Source: JAITVM01 sp031551135
GTDB taxonomy: Bacteria > Bacillota > Clostridia > Lachnospirales > JAITVM01
Length of the DNA: 23,099 nucleotides
Direction: 5' to 3'
Assembly: GCA_031551135.1 (NCBI GenBank)
Contig: JAVBOA010000049.1
Span: 1 to 23,099 of the forward strand
In this document: positions 14,972-22,903 of the stretch, in pieces
Numbering within the stretch: position 1 is the first letter of the stretch
Layout of the letters: each line of letters opens with the position of its first letter
Made by a program: the position numbers and the translations under genes
Notes under the pieces: generated by a model
What the model saw: only the letters and a program-made list of their open reading frames with translations
Told to the model about the DNA's origin: nothing
The model's database searches: none

Positions 14972-15460
14972 ATGGCAATACGAAATATAAGATACGAAAA
15001 AGATGAGATTCTCAGAAAAATTTCGAAACCCGTTAAAGAAGTAAATCACCGGATTATTACTCTTTTGGACGATATGGCCGATACTATGCGGGAGCGCAAC
15101 GGTGTTGGCTTGGCCGCACCGCAAGTCGGAGTTTTGAAAAGAGTTGTTGTGATTCAAATATCGGATGAAGATGAGCTTTATGAACTCATTAATCCTGTTA
15201 TTATAGAAACAAAAGGCGAACAAACAAAATCCGAAGGCTGTTTATCCATTCCGGGCGAATCGGGATTTGTTACCCGCCCCGAATATATTAAAATCCGTGC
15301 CAAAAACCGTGATTTTGAAGAATTTGAACTTGAGGGCGAAGGATATTTGGCTGTTGCAATATCTCATGAATTAGACCATTTAGACGGAATATTATATATT
15401 GATAAAGTTGTTGAAATGGACGAAGAACCGGAAGATGAAGAGGATGATTTTTTAGAATGA
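14972..15460 (+). CDS. def: Peptide deformylase
   Basis: Removes the formyl group from the first methionine of new proteins. 162 residues from the ATG at 14972, which follows AAAGGAAGTG; an in-frame ATG at 14939 lacks a binding site. All three family motifs are intact: GVGLAAPQ (44-51), EGCLS (88-92, Cys binds the metal) and HELDH (132-136). The tail is very acidic (EEPEDEEDD). Its last four bases overlap the fmt start (ATGA), so translation is probably coupled; deformylase and formyltransferase act at opposite ends of the same cycle. Confidence 0.96.
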   Translation: MAIRNIRYEKDEILRKISKPVKEVNHRIITLLDDMADTMRERNGVGLAAPQVGVLKRVVVIQISDEDELYELINPVIIETKGEQTKSEGCLSIPGESGFVTRPEYIKIRAKNRDFEEFELEGEGYLAVAISHELDHLDGILYIDKVVEMDEEPEDEEDDFLE

Positions 15461-16377
15461 AAATAGTTTTTATGGGTACCCCAGAATTTTCTGTAAAAAC
15501 CCTTGAGGCTTTGATTGAAAAACATCAGATTTTAGCTGTTGTAACGCAGCCCGACAAACAAAAAGGCAGAGGCAAAAAATTTGTTTCTCCTCCTGTAAAA
15601 GATTTGGCGTTAAATCACAATATCCCTGTTTTTCAGCCGGAAAAATTACGGAATACGGATTTCTTAAAAGATTTCGATGCGGATTTATTTGTTGTCGTTG
15701 CTTACGGTCAGATTTTGTCCGAAGAAATATTGAATATTCCAAAACTTGGCTGCATCAATGTTCACGCCTCGATTCTCCCGAAATACCGCGGTGCGGCACC
15801 GATTCAATGGGCGATTATAAACGGCGAAACACAAACCGGCGTTACGATTATGTATATGGATAAAGGTCTTGATACCGGAGATATGATTTTAAAAAAATAC
15901 TGCGATATCCTCCCGGGCGACAATAACGAAACTCTGCATAATAAGCTTTCGATTTTGGGCGCAGATGCCTTGCTGGAAGCTTTGGGGCAGATTGAAAATA
16001 ATACGGCAACGCGCGAAAAGCAGGACGGCAGCGAAAGCACTTATGCTAAAATAATCAAAAAAGAAATGGGACATCTTGATTTTAATAAAAAATCTCAAGA
16101 AATAATAAATTTAATCAGAGGTCTTATGCCGTGGCCGTCCGCATATTTTTTCTATGACGGCGAAATGATAAAAGTCTGGGAAGCCGAAATTTCCGACGCT
16201 TACCAAAATGGTCAGCCGGGCGAAATTATCGGTATTATTAAAAATAAGGGCTTTGTAATAAAAACTTTGGATTCGGCGATTTTAGTCACAGAAGTTCAGG
16301 GAGCGGCTTCCAAAAGAATGAAAGCTTCTGATTTTCTGCGCGGTCACGAAATTAAAATAGGTAAAATTTTACAATGA
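15457..16377 (+). CDS. fmt: Methionyl-tRNA formyltransferase
   Basis: Formylates initiator Met-tRNA using 10-formyltetrahydrofolate. 306 residues, the expected length. The start MKIVFMGTPEFSV is typical. The catalytic set is visible: Asn101 and His103 in INVHASILPKYRG, and the Asp in LDTGDM (138-143). The C-terminal OB-like domain (about 205-306) includes MPWPSAYF and VQGAASKRMKASDFLRG. It overlaps def by four bases. Nothing unusual was seen. Confidence 0.96.
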   Translation: MKIVFMGTPEFSVKTLEALIEKHQILAVVTQPDKQKGRGKKFVSPPVKDLALNHNIPVFQPEKLRNTDFLKDFDADLFVVVAYGQILSEEILNIPKLGCINVHASILPKYRGAAPIQWAIINGETQTGVTIMYMDKGLDTGDMILKKYCDILPGDNNETLHNKLSILGADALLEALGQIENNTATREKQDGSESTYAKIIKKEMGHLDFNKKSQEIINLIRGLMPWPSAYFFYDGEMIKVWEAEISDAYQNGQPGEIIGIIKNKGFVIKTLDSAILVTEVQGAASKRMKASDFLRGHEIKIGKILQ

Positions 16378-16403
16378 ATAAATATATACGAGGAGCGAAC
16401 ATT

Positions 16404-17270
16404 TTGATTTACTTCATTGTCAATCCAGTTGCAGGAAAAGGCGAATATAAAAAAATTATTATAAAAATAAAGCAATATATGAATAAAAATAATTTTCAAT
16501 ATAAAATTTGGCTTACAAAAAATCCTGAACACGCTACTTTTCTTGCACGCTTGGCAATCAGAAACGGCGCAAACAGAATTATCGCTGTCGGCGGTGACGG
16601 AACTTTACAGGAAGTATGTTCGGGTATGGTGAATACTGATGTTCCTTTGGCTGTCTTGCCTTTTGGCAGCGGAAATGATTTTTGCAAAACTTTGGGCATC
16701 AGCAAAGATATTGATGAAAATCTCCGTCTTGCAATTCATGGAAACCCAAAAAAAATTGATTTGGTAGAGGCTAACGGCAAATATTTTATAAATATTTCCA
16801 GCGTCGGGCTGGATGCCAAAATCGTTGCTTCTGCCAATGAAATAAAAAAGCAATTCGGGCGGTCCTCGTATTTCGTTTCCGTCTTCAAAAATATATTTAA
16901 TTTCAAGCCACTGGAAGCGGTCATTATCGCAGATAACGCAGAATATCACGGTAAATATACTTTGATAGCTACCGCTAACGGAAAATTTTACGGCGGAGTT
17001 TTCAACATCACACCCGACGCTTCCATAAACGACGGACTTTTGGATATTTGCATCATAGAAAGTATGCCGAAAATAAAATTATTCTTTTTATTCCCGACTG
17101 TTATTTTTGGAAAGCATTTGAATATAAAAAATGTAAAAATAATTCGCTCGGAAAAACTTGAGATATTTTTAAAACACTCGTCTAATCTGAATATGGACGG
17201 AAATATTTATGAATCCGGAAAATATTTGAAATATATCTTACATAAAGATGCAGTAAATTTAATTTACTAA
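16404..17270 (+). CDS. Diacylglycerol/lipid kinase family protein (YegS/DgkB-like)
   Basis: Phosphorylates a lipid such as diacylglycerol at the membrane; cytoplasmic. The N-terminal catalytic domain has IYFIVNPVAGKG (2-13), AVGGDGTLQEV (61-71) and PFGSGNDF, and the C-terminal half holds GKFYGGVFNITPDASINDGLLDI in pieces. I favour the TTG at 16404 (288 residues): GAGGAG stands eight bases before it and the protein then begins MIYFIVNP as family members do. The alternative ATG at 16374 overlaps the fmt stop codon as ATGA but has no binding site. The exact lipid is unclear; Bacillota DgkB recycles diacylglycerol from lipoteichoic acid synthesis. Confidence 0.88.
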   Translation: MIYFIVNPVAGKGEYKKIIIKIKQYMNKNNFQYKIWLTKNPEHATFLARLAIRNGANRIIAVGGDGTLQEVCSGMVNTDVPLAVLPFGSGNDFCKTLGISKDIDENLRLAIHGNPKKIDLVEANGKYFINISSVGLDAKIVASANEIKKQFGRSSYFVSVFKNIFNFKPLEAVIIADNAEYHGKYTLIATANGKFYGGVFNITPDASINDGLLDICIIESMPKIKLFFLFPTVIFGKHLNIKNVKIIRSEKLEIFLKHSSNLNMDGNIYESGKYLKYILHKDAVNLIY

Positions 17271-17279
17271 TGCACAATA

Positions 17280-17357
17280 AAAACGTGAATATCTCGCTGG
17301 CTATTATTTTTTGTCATTACTCGAATGTCATACAATAACCAAACATATTCACGTTTT
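17280..17357 (+). terminator. Long inverted repeat, probable terminator
   Basis: AAAACGTGAATAT (17280-17292) and ATATTCACGTTTT (17345-17357) pair perfectly over 13 bases. Inside, GGCTATTAT and ACAATAACC also nearly pair. CTTTT follows on the plus strand. It stands nine bases after the lipid kinase stop codon. Its perfect ends would equally suit a miniature element; no second copy was seen in the window. Confidence 0.6.
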
Positions 17358-17727
17358 CTTTTGCGACAACTTATCTTTACAAATTTTCTGAAAACAAACG
17401 GATTCCTCCGTTATATGCGGTTAGTTCCAGATATTTAAAGAAAAATATGTCATATGCCTATCCTTATTTGGGATAGAATTTGCAATTCCATTTTGCATCA
17501 ACTCAATTCAAAAAATTTTTTTTAATGAAAATACGCTGTTTCGTTGAAATTGCTCTGTGGTAATTTAGTCGTATTAACGCAAAAAATATTTGCCCGCCTG
17601 TTTCGACTAATAAATAGTTATCAAAAGGAGTCGTATAAAAATTCATTAAAACTATTCAAACAACAACTTTTTTAAGAATTTTTTTACCACGATATTATTA
17701 TTGTCAAAACAAAAAATTTTATTCTAT
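17358..17727. other. Gene-free AT-rich stretch with small hairpins
   Basis: No reading frame of note on either strand. Three small perfect stems are present: AACGGA/TCCGTT (17397-17412, four-base loop), CTATCC/GGATAG (17458-17476) and TTAGTCG/CGACTAA (17565-17610). An AAAAGGAG sequence (about 17623-17630) has no start codon after it. It may be decayed sequence or hold an RNA I cannot recognise. Confidence 0.4.
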
Positions 17728-17840
17728 ATGTTTGCTGATAAATATTCCATTTTTTTAATTATTTATCAGCAAACATTTTCCGCTGTTTATAGGCAAGCAT
17801 TAATGATTTTGTATTGTAAATCATTAATGCGACCTATATA
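17728..17840 (+). repeat. Dispersed structured repeat, family B copy 2
   Basis: The first hairpin is a perfect 16-bp stem, ATGTTTGCTGATAAAT (17728-17743) with ATTTATCAGCAAACAT (17761-17776), loop 17 bases. The second is GCATTAATGATTT/AAATCATTAATGC, enclosed by TATAGG/CCTATA. From 17734 it matches bases 1-107 with four differences: two in loops and two that swap a C-G for a T-A pair. Confidence 0.85.
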
Positions 17841-17870
17841 ATAAATAATTTGTAAAAAATTCAAAAAATG

Positions 17871-17885
17871 ATTGATACTATTTCC
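17871..17885. repeat. Solo end of the short family A type
   Basis: ATTGATACTATTTCC matches the arm of the element at 3532-3622 (and, reversed, 8977-8991) but no partner arm is near. It lies just after the AIM24 stop codon. Confidence 0.5.
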
Positions 17886-17900
17886 GTTTGTCGGCAAGCT

Positions 17901-18701
17901 TTAAAATTTAGGTTCAACATTGCTTGGTACATCCAAATTCTGAGGCAGAACGCTTGATAATAAAACTTGTCCCGTACCTCTGTAAACATTAACATATCCC
18001 TCTTGCGAAACCGAAGTCGAGAATAAATCCGCCGAAGGATTTTCAACCGCAAAAGAAAGAGATTCTGACCAAGCAATCGCATAGTTTCCGTCAACTTTCA
18101 GCACATCGTTTTGTAATTCTACAATCGTTATATCTTCTTTTGGTACAGGGCTTGTAAAAGCAACAATTCCATCGCCTTTCAGCAAAAGATTAAAAACACC
18201 CTCACGGCCAAGCGCGGCGGATGTCAAAGAAGAGACCGGCATAGTTTTAATATTAACTCCGCCCGAACAAGCCAAAAATGTCGCATCCGAAATTATCATT
18301 CCGTTTTCCTTGTTTGTCTGCTCCAGCAAAATATATCTGTATGTATGGTCAAGCATTACATAACCTGTTCCGTGATATTTCGGCTTAATCATTCCCTCGC
18401 CCGTTACCGAGCTGGAAATCGCTTTATTTATTAAATCTCCGACACCGCGCACATTGGTTTTTACTTCAATATTTCCGCAGGTAAACATCAAAAGCCCCGG
18501 ATTAACGCAAACAGATTCATTTTTCAATCTTATCAAAAGCTGTTTTTTATTTACTCCCGTTCTGCTGAAATAAAAATTCATTTCCGCTTGATGCATTGTT
18601 TTTGCAGATTGGTCAACCTTATGTTCCAAAACCCTGAAAATCCCTTTTTCGTCCGAAAGAATAATATTTGAATTGTCATATACATTTCTTAATTTGACCA
18701 T
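17901..18701 (-). CDS. AIM24 family protein
   Basis: 266 residues, by eye a member of the AIM24 (formerly DUF124) family: MLMFTCGNIEVKTN-like and GTGYVMLDHTYRYILLE strands, LLLKGDGIVAF and GTGQVLLSS repeats of beta-hairpins typical of these beta-sandwich proteins. In yeast, Aim24 is mitochondrial; bacterial roles are not established. GGGGTGA precedes the ATG. It lies 39 bases downstream of the MOSC gene on the same strand, so it may share the moa transcript, but nothing links it to cofactor synthesis. Confident in family, not in function. Confidence 0.8.
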   Translation of the reverse strand: MVKLRNVYDNSNIILSDEKGIFRVLEHKVDQSAKTMHQAEMNFYFSRTGVNKKQLLIRLKNESVCVNPGLLMFTCGNIEVKTNVRGVGDLINKAISSSVTGEGMIKPKYHGTGYVMLDHTYRYILLEQTNKENGMIISDATFLACSGGVNIKTMPVSSLTSAALGREGVFNLLLKGDGIVAFTSPVPKEDITIVELQNDVLKVDGNYAIAWSESLSFAVENPSADLFSTSVSQEGYVNVYRGTGQVLLSSVLPQNLDVPSNVEPKF

Positions 18702-18740
18702 TACTTCACCCCAAAAAAATAAATCTTTACAATCTTTCCG

Positions 18741-19169
18741 TTAAATAATTTCAATTCCATCGTCCGGACGAACTATTCCGCCTTTATTTACTTTTGCGAA
18801 CATTATATTTTTGCTTGCATTGCAGATATTTATTCCGAATTTACGCACAGGACAGGTTTCATAACATTCTTTGCCCGCTTTTGTGACTTCCAAAATTGAA
18901 TCGCCTATCTTCAAATTATCGCCCTTATTTATTTCCGAAATATCCAATCCTTCTGTACAGATATTTTCAACGAATCTTGAAAAACAAAAACCAACTTCTT
19001 CGAAAGAATTTTCGTCTTTGGCTTCCTGCGAAAAAAAGCTGATTTGATATTCGTTTTTTCCTGCATTGTAATCTTTTTCGATACCGAAATTTTCTATTAA
19101 GTTGATTTCAGGAAGATTTTTTTTAATTATGCCTTTGTCCTTAATTATATTCAAAGAATAAACTTTCAT
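18741..19169 (-). CDS. Small MOSC domain protein
   Basis: 142 residues resembling stand-alone MOSC (molybdenum cofactor sulfurase C-terminal) proteins of Clostridia: MKVYSLNIIKDKGIIKK at the start, NYNAG-like and ISFFSQEA in the middle, then IGDSILEVTKAGKECYETCPVRKFG (about 88-113) with its conserved cysteines. MOSC domains handle sulfur carriers or cofactor delivery. It begins three bases after the moaC stop codon with AAAGAGG overlapping it, so they are cotranslated. The MoaB domain with which it is often fused or paired is absent. Function is inferred from family and neighbours. Confidence 0.82.
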   Translation of the reverse strand: MKVYSLNIIKDKGIIKKNLPEINLIENFGIEKDYNAGKNEYQISFFSQEAKDENSFEEVGFCFSRFVENICTEGLDISEINKGDNLKIGDSILEVTKAGKECYETCPVRKFGINICNASKNIMFAKVNKGGIVRPDDGIEII

Positions 19170-19172
19170 CGC

Positions 19173-19652
19173 TTAGACCTCTTTATATTTAGAATTCACA
19201 AAATGCCCTGATTTTCCGCCTGTTTTCTCAATAACCATTACATCAGAAATGCTGATTTCCTTATCAACGGCTTTGCACATATCATAAATCGTGAGAGCCG
19301 CAATATTCGCCGCCATCAAAGCCTCCATTTCAATACCGGTTTGGCCGCTGGTTTTCGCTTCCGCAAAAATTCTGATAGAGCTTTCGAAAATTTCATATTT
19401 AATATCTATACCCGAAATAAAAATATTATGGCACATAGGAATTATATCCGAAGTTTTTTTTGCACCCATGATGCCGCCGACCGTAGCAACGCCTAAAACA
19501 TCACCTTTTGCTAATTTTTTGTCCTTAATTAATTGAATCGTTTCTTTTTTCATATGAACGACCGCTGTTGCCAAACATTTTCTTTCGGTAATATTTTTTT
19601 GAGAAACATCTACCATTTTAGCATTACCGTCTTCATTAAAATGAGTCAGCAT
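19173..19652 (-). CDS. moaC: Cyclic pyranopterin monophosphate synthase
   Basis: With MoaA it makes cyclic pyranopterin monophosphate from GTP, the first step to molybdenum cofactor. 159 residues from the ATG at 19652 (MLTHFNEDGNAKMVDVS), the family norm; a TTG four codons upstream would overlap moaA. Signature segments are KTSDIIPMCHNI, TGIEMEALMAA and DMCKAVDK (about 70-135), with the catalytic Lys/Asp in place, and the ending KTGGKSGHF. It starts one base after the moaA stop codon, so translation is coupled. Confidence 0.96.
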   Translation of the reverse strand: MLTHFNEDGNAKMVDVSQKNITERKCLATAVVHMKKETIQLIKDKKLAKGDVLGVATVGGIMGAKKTSDIIPMCHNIFISGIDIKYEIFESSIRIFAEAKTSGQTGIEMEALMAANIAALTIYDMCKAVDKEISISDVMVIEKTGGKSGHFVNSKYKEV

Positions 19653-19653
19653 T

Positions 19654-20592
19654 TTATCCACCAATCCTCTTCATATTTCGTTTTATAGAATTTTTTTCCA
19701 AATTATGTTCCTTTGGCTTCATAGAAACGGCATTTAAAATTATTTCTTCGATATCGCCCGATAATAAATCAAATTCCTCATCCGAATGCAGACAATGTTT
19801 TAGCTTGCCGTCGGCGGTAATTCGAATACGGTTGCAATTGTTGCAAAATTTGCAGGAAATCGGAGATATTATTCCAAGCTTGGCTTTTGCGCCCGGAAAT
19901 TTATAATAATTGGCCGGAGACGAGATATCTTCACTTATTACAGGCACAAGCTCCGGAATAGATTCCAAAATAAAATTCGTTGAAATATAATTTTCTCGGG
20001 CGTAATCGGCACAATCTCCGATAGGCATCAATTCGATAAAACGAACATCCACATTATGCGAAATCGTAAATTCGGCGAATTTACGAATCTCCTCAGCCGT
20101 CATATTTTTTGTTAATACAGCATTCAATTTTATTTTCGGAATCCCGACCTCGATTGCTTTATACAAGCCCGCCAAGGCCTTGTCCAAGTCTCCGCCGCGG
20201 GTAATTTCCCTGAATTTATCTTCCGAAAATGTATCAAGACTGATATTAATCCCTTTTAGTCCGGCGTTTTTTAAAATTAAAGCATATTTATCAAAATTTA
20301 TTGCATTTGTTGTTAAATAAAAATCAATGGATTTATATTTTTCCATGCATTTCACAATAAAATCTACAACTCCCAAACGGACAAGCGGTTCACCGCCGGT
20401 AAAACGGATTTTATTTATCCCTATTTTTTCCAGAACTGAGATTATTTCATCTATCTTTTCATATCTCAAAACATCTTGACATTCTTTTTTATCTATACCG
20501 GCTTCGGGCATACAATATCTGCATCGTAAATTGCATCTATCCGTGATAGAAATTCTTGCGTAATTAATTTTTCTGCCAAAACTATCTTTCAA
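19654..20592 (-). CDS. moaA: GTP 3',8-cyclase (radical SAM)
   Basis: Converts GTP to 3',8-cyclo-GTP, the substrate of MoaC. 312 residues. The N-terminal cluster motif is CNLRCRYC (C-x3-C-x2-C, about 19-26), followed by RFTGGEPLVR as the SAM-binding motif. The C-terminal second cluster uses CKFCNNCNR and a later Cys in KHCLH. The protein ends with the required Gly-Gly. The start is a TTG at 20592: a stop codon lies just upstream in frame and AAAGGA stands 11 bases before it. moaA, moaC, MOSC and perhaps AIM24 form one operon from the promoter at 20627-20655. Other cofactor genes (moaB/mog, moaD, moaE, moeA) are not in the window. Confidence 0.95.
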   Translation of the reverse strand: MKDSFGRKINYARISITDRCNLRCRYCMPEAGIDKKECQDVLRYEKIDEIISVLEKIGINKIRFTGGEPLVRLGVVDFIVKCMEKYKSIDFYLTTNAINFDKYALILKNAGLKGINISLDTFSEDKFREITRGGDLDKALAGLYKAIEVGIPKIKLNAVLTKNMTAEEIRKFAEFTISHNVDVRFIELMPIGDCADYARENYISTNFILESIPELVPVISEDISSPANYYKFPGAKAKLGIISPISCKFCNNCNRIRITADGKLKHCLHSDEEFDLLSGDIEEIILNAVSMKPKEHNLEKNSIKRNMKRIGG

Positions 20593-20626
20593 GAATAATC
20601 AATTCCTTTCCAAGAGTATTATTAGT

Positions 20627-20655
20627 ATTATCCCATTTATTTATATTCCGGTCAA
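20627..20655 (-). promoter_or_regulatory. Sigma-A promoter of the moa genes
   Basis: On the minus strand TTGACC (20655-20650) and GATAAT (20632-20627) are 17 bases apart, 35 bases before the moaA start. No molybdenum cofactor riboswitch fits in so short a leader. Confidence 0.65.
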
Positions 20656-20711
20656 ATATTTAGATTTATTGTAATTTCACAAGAGTTTATCCGTTTTTTT
20701 GTCGAAATGTA

Positions 20712-21446
20712 TTAATATAAAATATCTACTAAAGTAAGGGCATGCGGCGGAGCGGTTTTTCCTGCCATTGTCCTATCTTTTGAAAATATAATTTTATCGA
20801 TATAAGAAGGCGGAAATTTATTTGTTCCGCAGTCCAAAAGTGTTCCTACCATAATCCTAATCATATTGTACAAAAACCCATCCCCCCGGAATTCAATTTC
20901 AATCAGCGGTCCTGCATTGCGGATTAAAATTCTATGTATTGTGCGGACTGTGGATTTTACACTCGATCCTGCCGAACAAAAAGCCAAAAAATCATGAGTT
21001 CCCAAAAAATATTTTGCGCCTTTCTGCATGCATTCCAAATCAAGTTTATTTTTAAAATGGTATACATAATCTCTTAATAATGGATTAATATACTTCGAAT
21101 TCAGTATTTTATATACATAAACCTTTTCTTTTGCATCAAATCTCGGATGAAAATATTCGTCAACTACTCTAGAATCCGTCACCACAATATCCTCCGGCAG
21201 ACGTGAATTTATCGCCAATGGAATTTTTTCTACCGGTATACTCGAGTCCACAATATTAAAAGTAAATTTCTGACCAAGGGCATGTACGCCGGCATCGGTG
21301 CGGCTTGCGCCGATCACCGGTATTTCCCGGTTATACAATTGCCTCAATGATTTTTCCAGTTCTTCTTGAATTGTGTTGGCGTTTTTTTGTATTTGAAAAC
21401 CAGAATATTTCGCTCCGTCATAAGAAACATTATTAAGAATCTTCAA
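20712..21446 (-). CDS. truA: tRNA pseudouridine(38-40) synthase
   Basis: Makes pseudouridine at positions 38-40 of tRNA anticodon arms. 244 residues from the TTG at 21446. The catalytic Asp lies in GASRTDAGVHALGQ (residues about 50-63), and NVSYDGAKYSGFQ, FRGDGFLYNMIRIMVGTLL and APPHALTLVDI are family signatures. The TTG has AAAAGGGA seven bases upstream and gives the normal family N-terminus (MKILNNVSYDG). Two in-frame ATGs further upstream lie in or next to a family A repeat (21474-21586), so they are unlikely starts. The repeat covers the usual promoter region, and I found no clear promoter. Confidence 0.94.
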   Translation of the reverse strand: MKILNNVSYDGAKYSGFQIQKNANTIQEELEKSLRQLYNREIPVIGASRTDAGVHALGQKFTFNIVDSSIPVEKIPLAINSRLPEDIVVTDSRVVDEYFHPRFDAKEKVYVYKILNSKYINPLLRDYVYHFKNKLDLECMQKGAKYFLGTHDFLAFCSAGSSVKSTVRTIHRILIRNAGPLIEIEFRGDGFLYNMIRIMVGTLLDCGTNKFPPSYIDKIIFSKDRTMAGKTAPPHALTLVDILY

Positions 21447-21473
21447 AAAAACATCCCTTTTCTTTTTTAATAA

Positions 21474-21586
21474 TACTATTTTCATTTTGATAAGTAGAAA
21501 AAAATTTTTCACAGCGGAGCGTTTCGCGCAATGTTTCTAGCGCGAAATGAAATATTTTTTTCTATCCTTATATATTGAAAATAGCA
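21474..21586 (+). repeat. MITE-like palindromic repeat, family A copy 4
   Basis: Ends TACTATTTTC (21474-21483) and GAAAATAGCA (21577-21586). The inner stem is TTTCGCGC...GCGCGAAA. Same orientation as copy 1. It begins 27 bases before the truA start codon, and its end contributes an ATG in frame with truA. Confidence 0.9.
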
Positions 21587-21694
21587 TAACATTGATAAAA
21601 ATCGGCCGCTAGTTTTACAATCGACCCCAAAATAATTATATTATAAATAAGCAGAATTTAAAAGCATTTGTAAAATATTGGTGATATCAATAAA

Positions 21695-21718
21695 TATAAC
21701 GCAATTTCTTGCGCTATA
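21695..21718 (-). terminator. Possible terminator after the dehydrogenase gene
   Basis: TATAACGCAA (21695-21704) pairs with TTGCGCTATA (21709-21718) with one G-U pair and a four-base loop; on the minus strand TTTATTG follows. It stands 19 bases after the stop codon at 21738. Confidence 0.5.
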
Positions 21719-21737
21719 TTATATAGAATTTATTTTT

Positions 21738-22903
21738 TTAATCACATCCAAATAAATCTCTTGTATATATCCTTTCTGCGCAATCGATTATTTCTTCTGA
21801 AATTCGGTTCGCCACTATTACATCTGATATTTTTTTAAATTCATCTAAATCCCGCAATACTTTCGAATTAAAAAATAATTCTTCTTTCAAGGACGGCTCG
21901 TACACGACTATTTCAAGGCCCTTTGCTTTAATCCGTTTCATAATTCCCTGAATAGACGACGCACGGAAATTGTCCGAACCTGTTTTCATTGTCAAACGAT
22001 AAATTCCTACGGTTTTCGGATTTCGTTTCAAAATCATTTCTGCTATATGGTCTTTTCGGGTTCGGTTAGCGTCCACGATTGCGGAAATAATGTTATTGGG
22101 TACGTTGTCATAATTCGCGCGCAATTGCTTTGTATCTTTCGGCAAACAATATCCTCCGTATCCAAAAGAAGGATTGTTATAATGCCCGCCTATTCGCGGG
22201 TCAAGAGATACGCCCGAAATTATATCCTTTGTGTTCAATCCCCGAATTTCGGCGTATGTATCCAGCTCATTAAAATACGCCACACGCATCGCCAGATAAG
22301 TATTCGAAAAAACTTGACCGCCTCGGCTTCTGTAGAATTAGTAAATAAAACCGGAATATCTTTTGTTATCGCACCGTCAAGCAGAAGCTTCGCAAAAATT
22401 TGCGCACGTTCATTTTTGTCTCCGACAATAATTCGAGACGGATAAAGATTATCCCATAAAGCTTTGCCTTCACGCAGAAATTCCGGCGAAAAGATTATAT
22501 TCGGATTATTATATTTTTTTCGTGCGGATTCCGTAAAACCCACCGGAACAGTAGATTTTATAATTATTGAAGCGTTTGGATTTATTGCCGTTGATTTTTC
22601 TATCACCGATTCAACCGACGCGGTATTAAAGAAATTTTTATATGGGTCATAATCTGTCGGCGTTGCGATGATAATATATTCCGCTGTTTTCAGAGCCGAA
22701 TCCAAATCAATTGTCGCCGTTAAATTTAACTTTTTAGTCCGGAAAAATTCCTCGACTTCGGCATCAATTATCGGTGATTTTCTTTTGTTCACTAAATTCA
22801 CTTTTTCTTTTATTATGTCGACCGCCGTCAATTCATTATGCTGCGATAAAAGCACGGACAGCGACAGACCGACATAGCCAAGACCAACCGTTGTTATTTT
22901 CAT
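21738..22903 (-). pseudogene. ugd: UDP-glucose 6-dehydrogenase, frameshifted
   Basis: Oxidises UDP-glucose to UDP-glucuronate, a precursor of acidic capsule sugars. The two reading frames add up to about 388 residues, the length of short bacterial Ugd. The first (22903 down to about 22307) has VGLGYVGLSLSVLL, IIATPTDYD, STVPVGF and SPEFLREGKALWDN, and runs to STEAEAVKFF. The second resumes with SNTYLAMRVAYFNELDTYAE and has the catalytic Cys in GYGGYCLPKDT and RASS. The break is at a run of six A (22307-22312, T on the coding strand); seven would restore Lys-Phe-Phe-Ser-Asn. This is a recent mutation, a sequencing error in a homopolymer, or a slippage site. AAAGGAGA precedes the ATG. Everything else is intact. 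Confidence 0.9.

Noticed and set aside
17358..17727. tRNA or other known RNA gene
   Set aside because: No cloverleaf, no T-arm GGTTCRA with partner stems and no known riboswitch core was seen on either strand.
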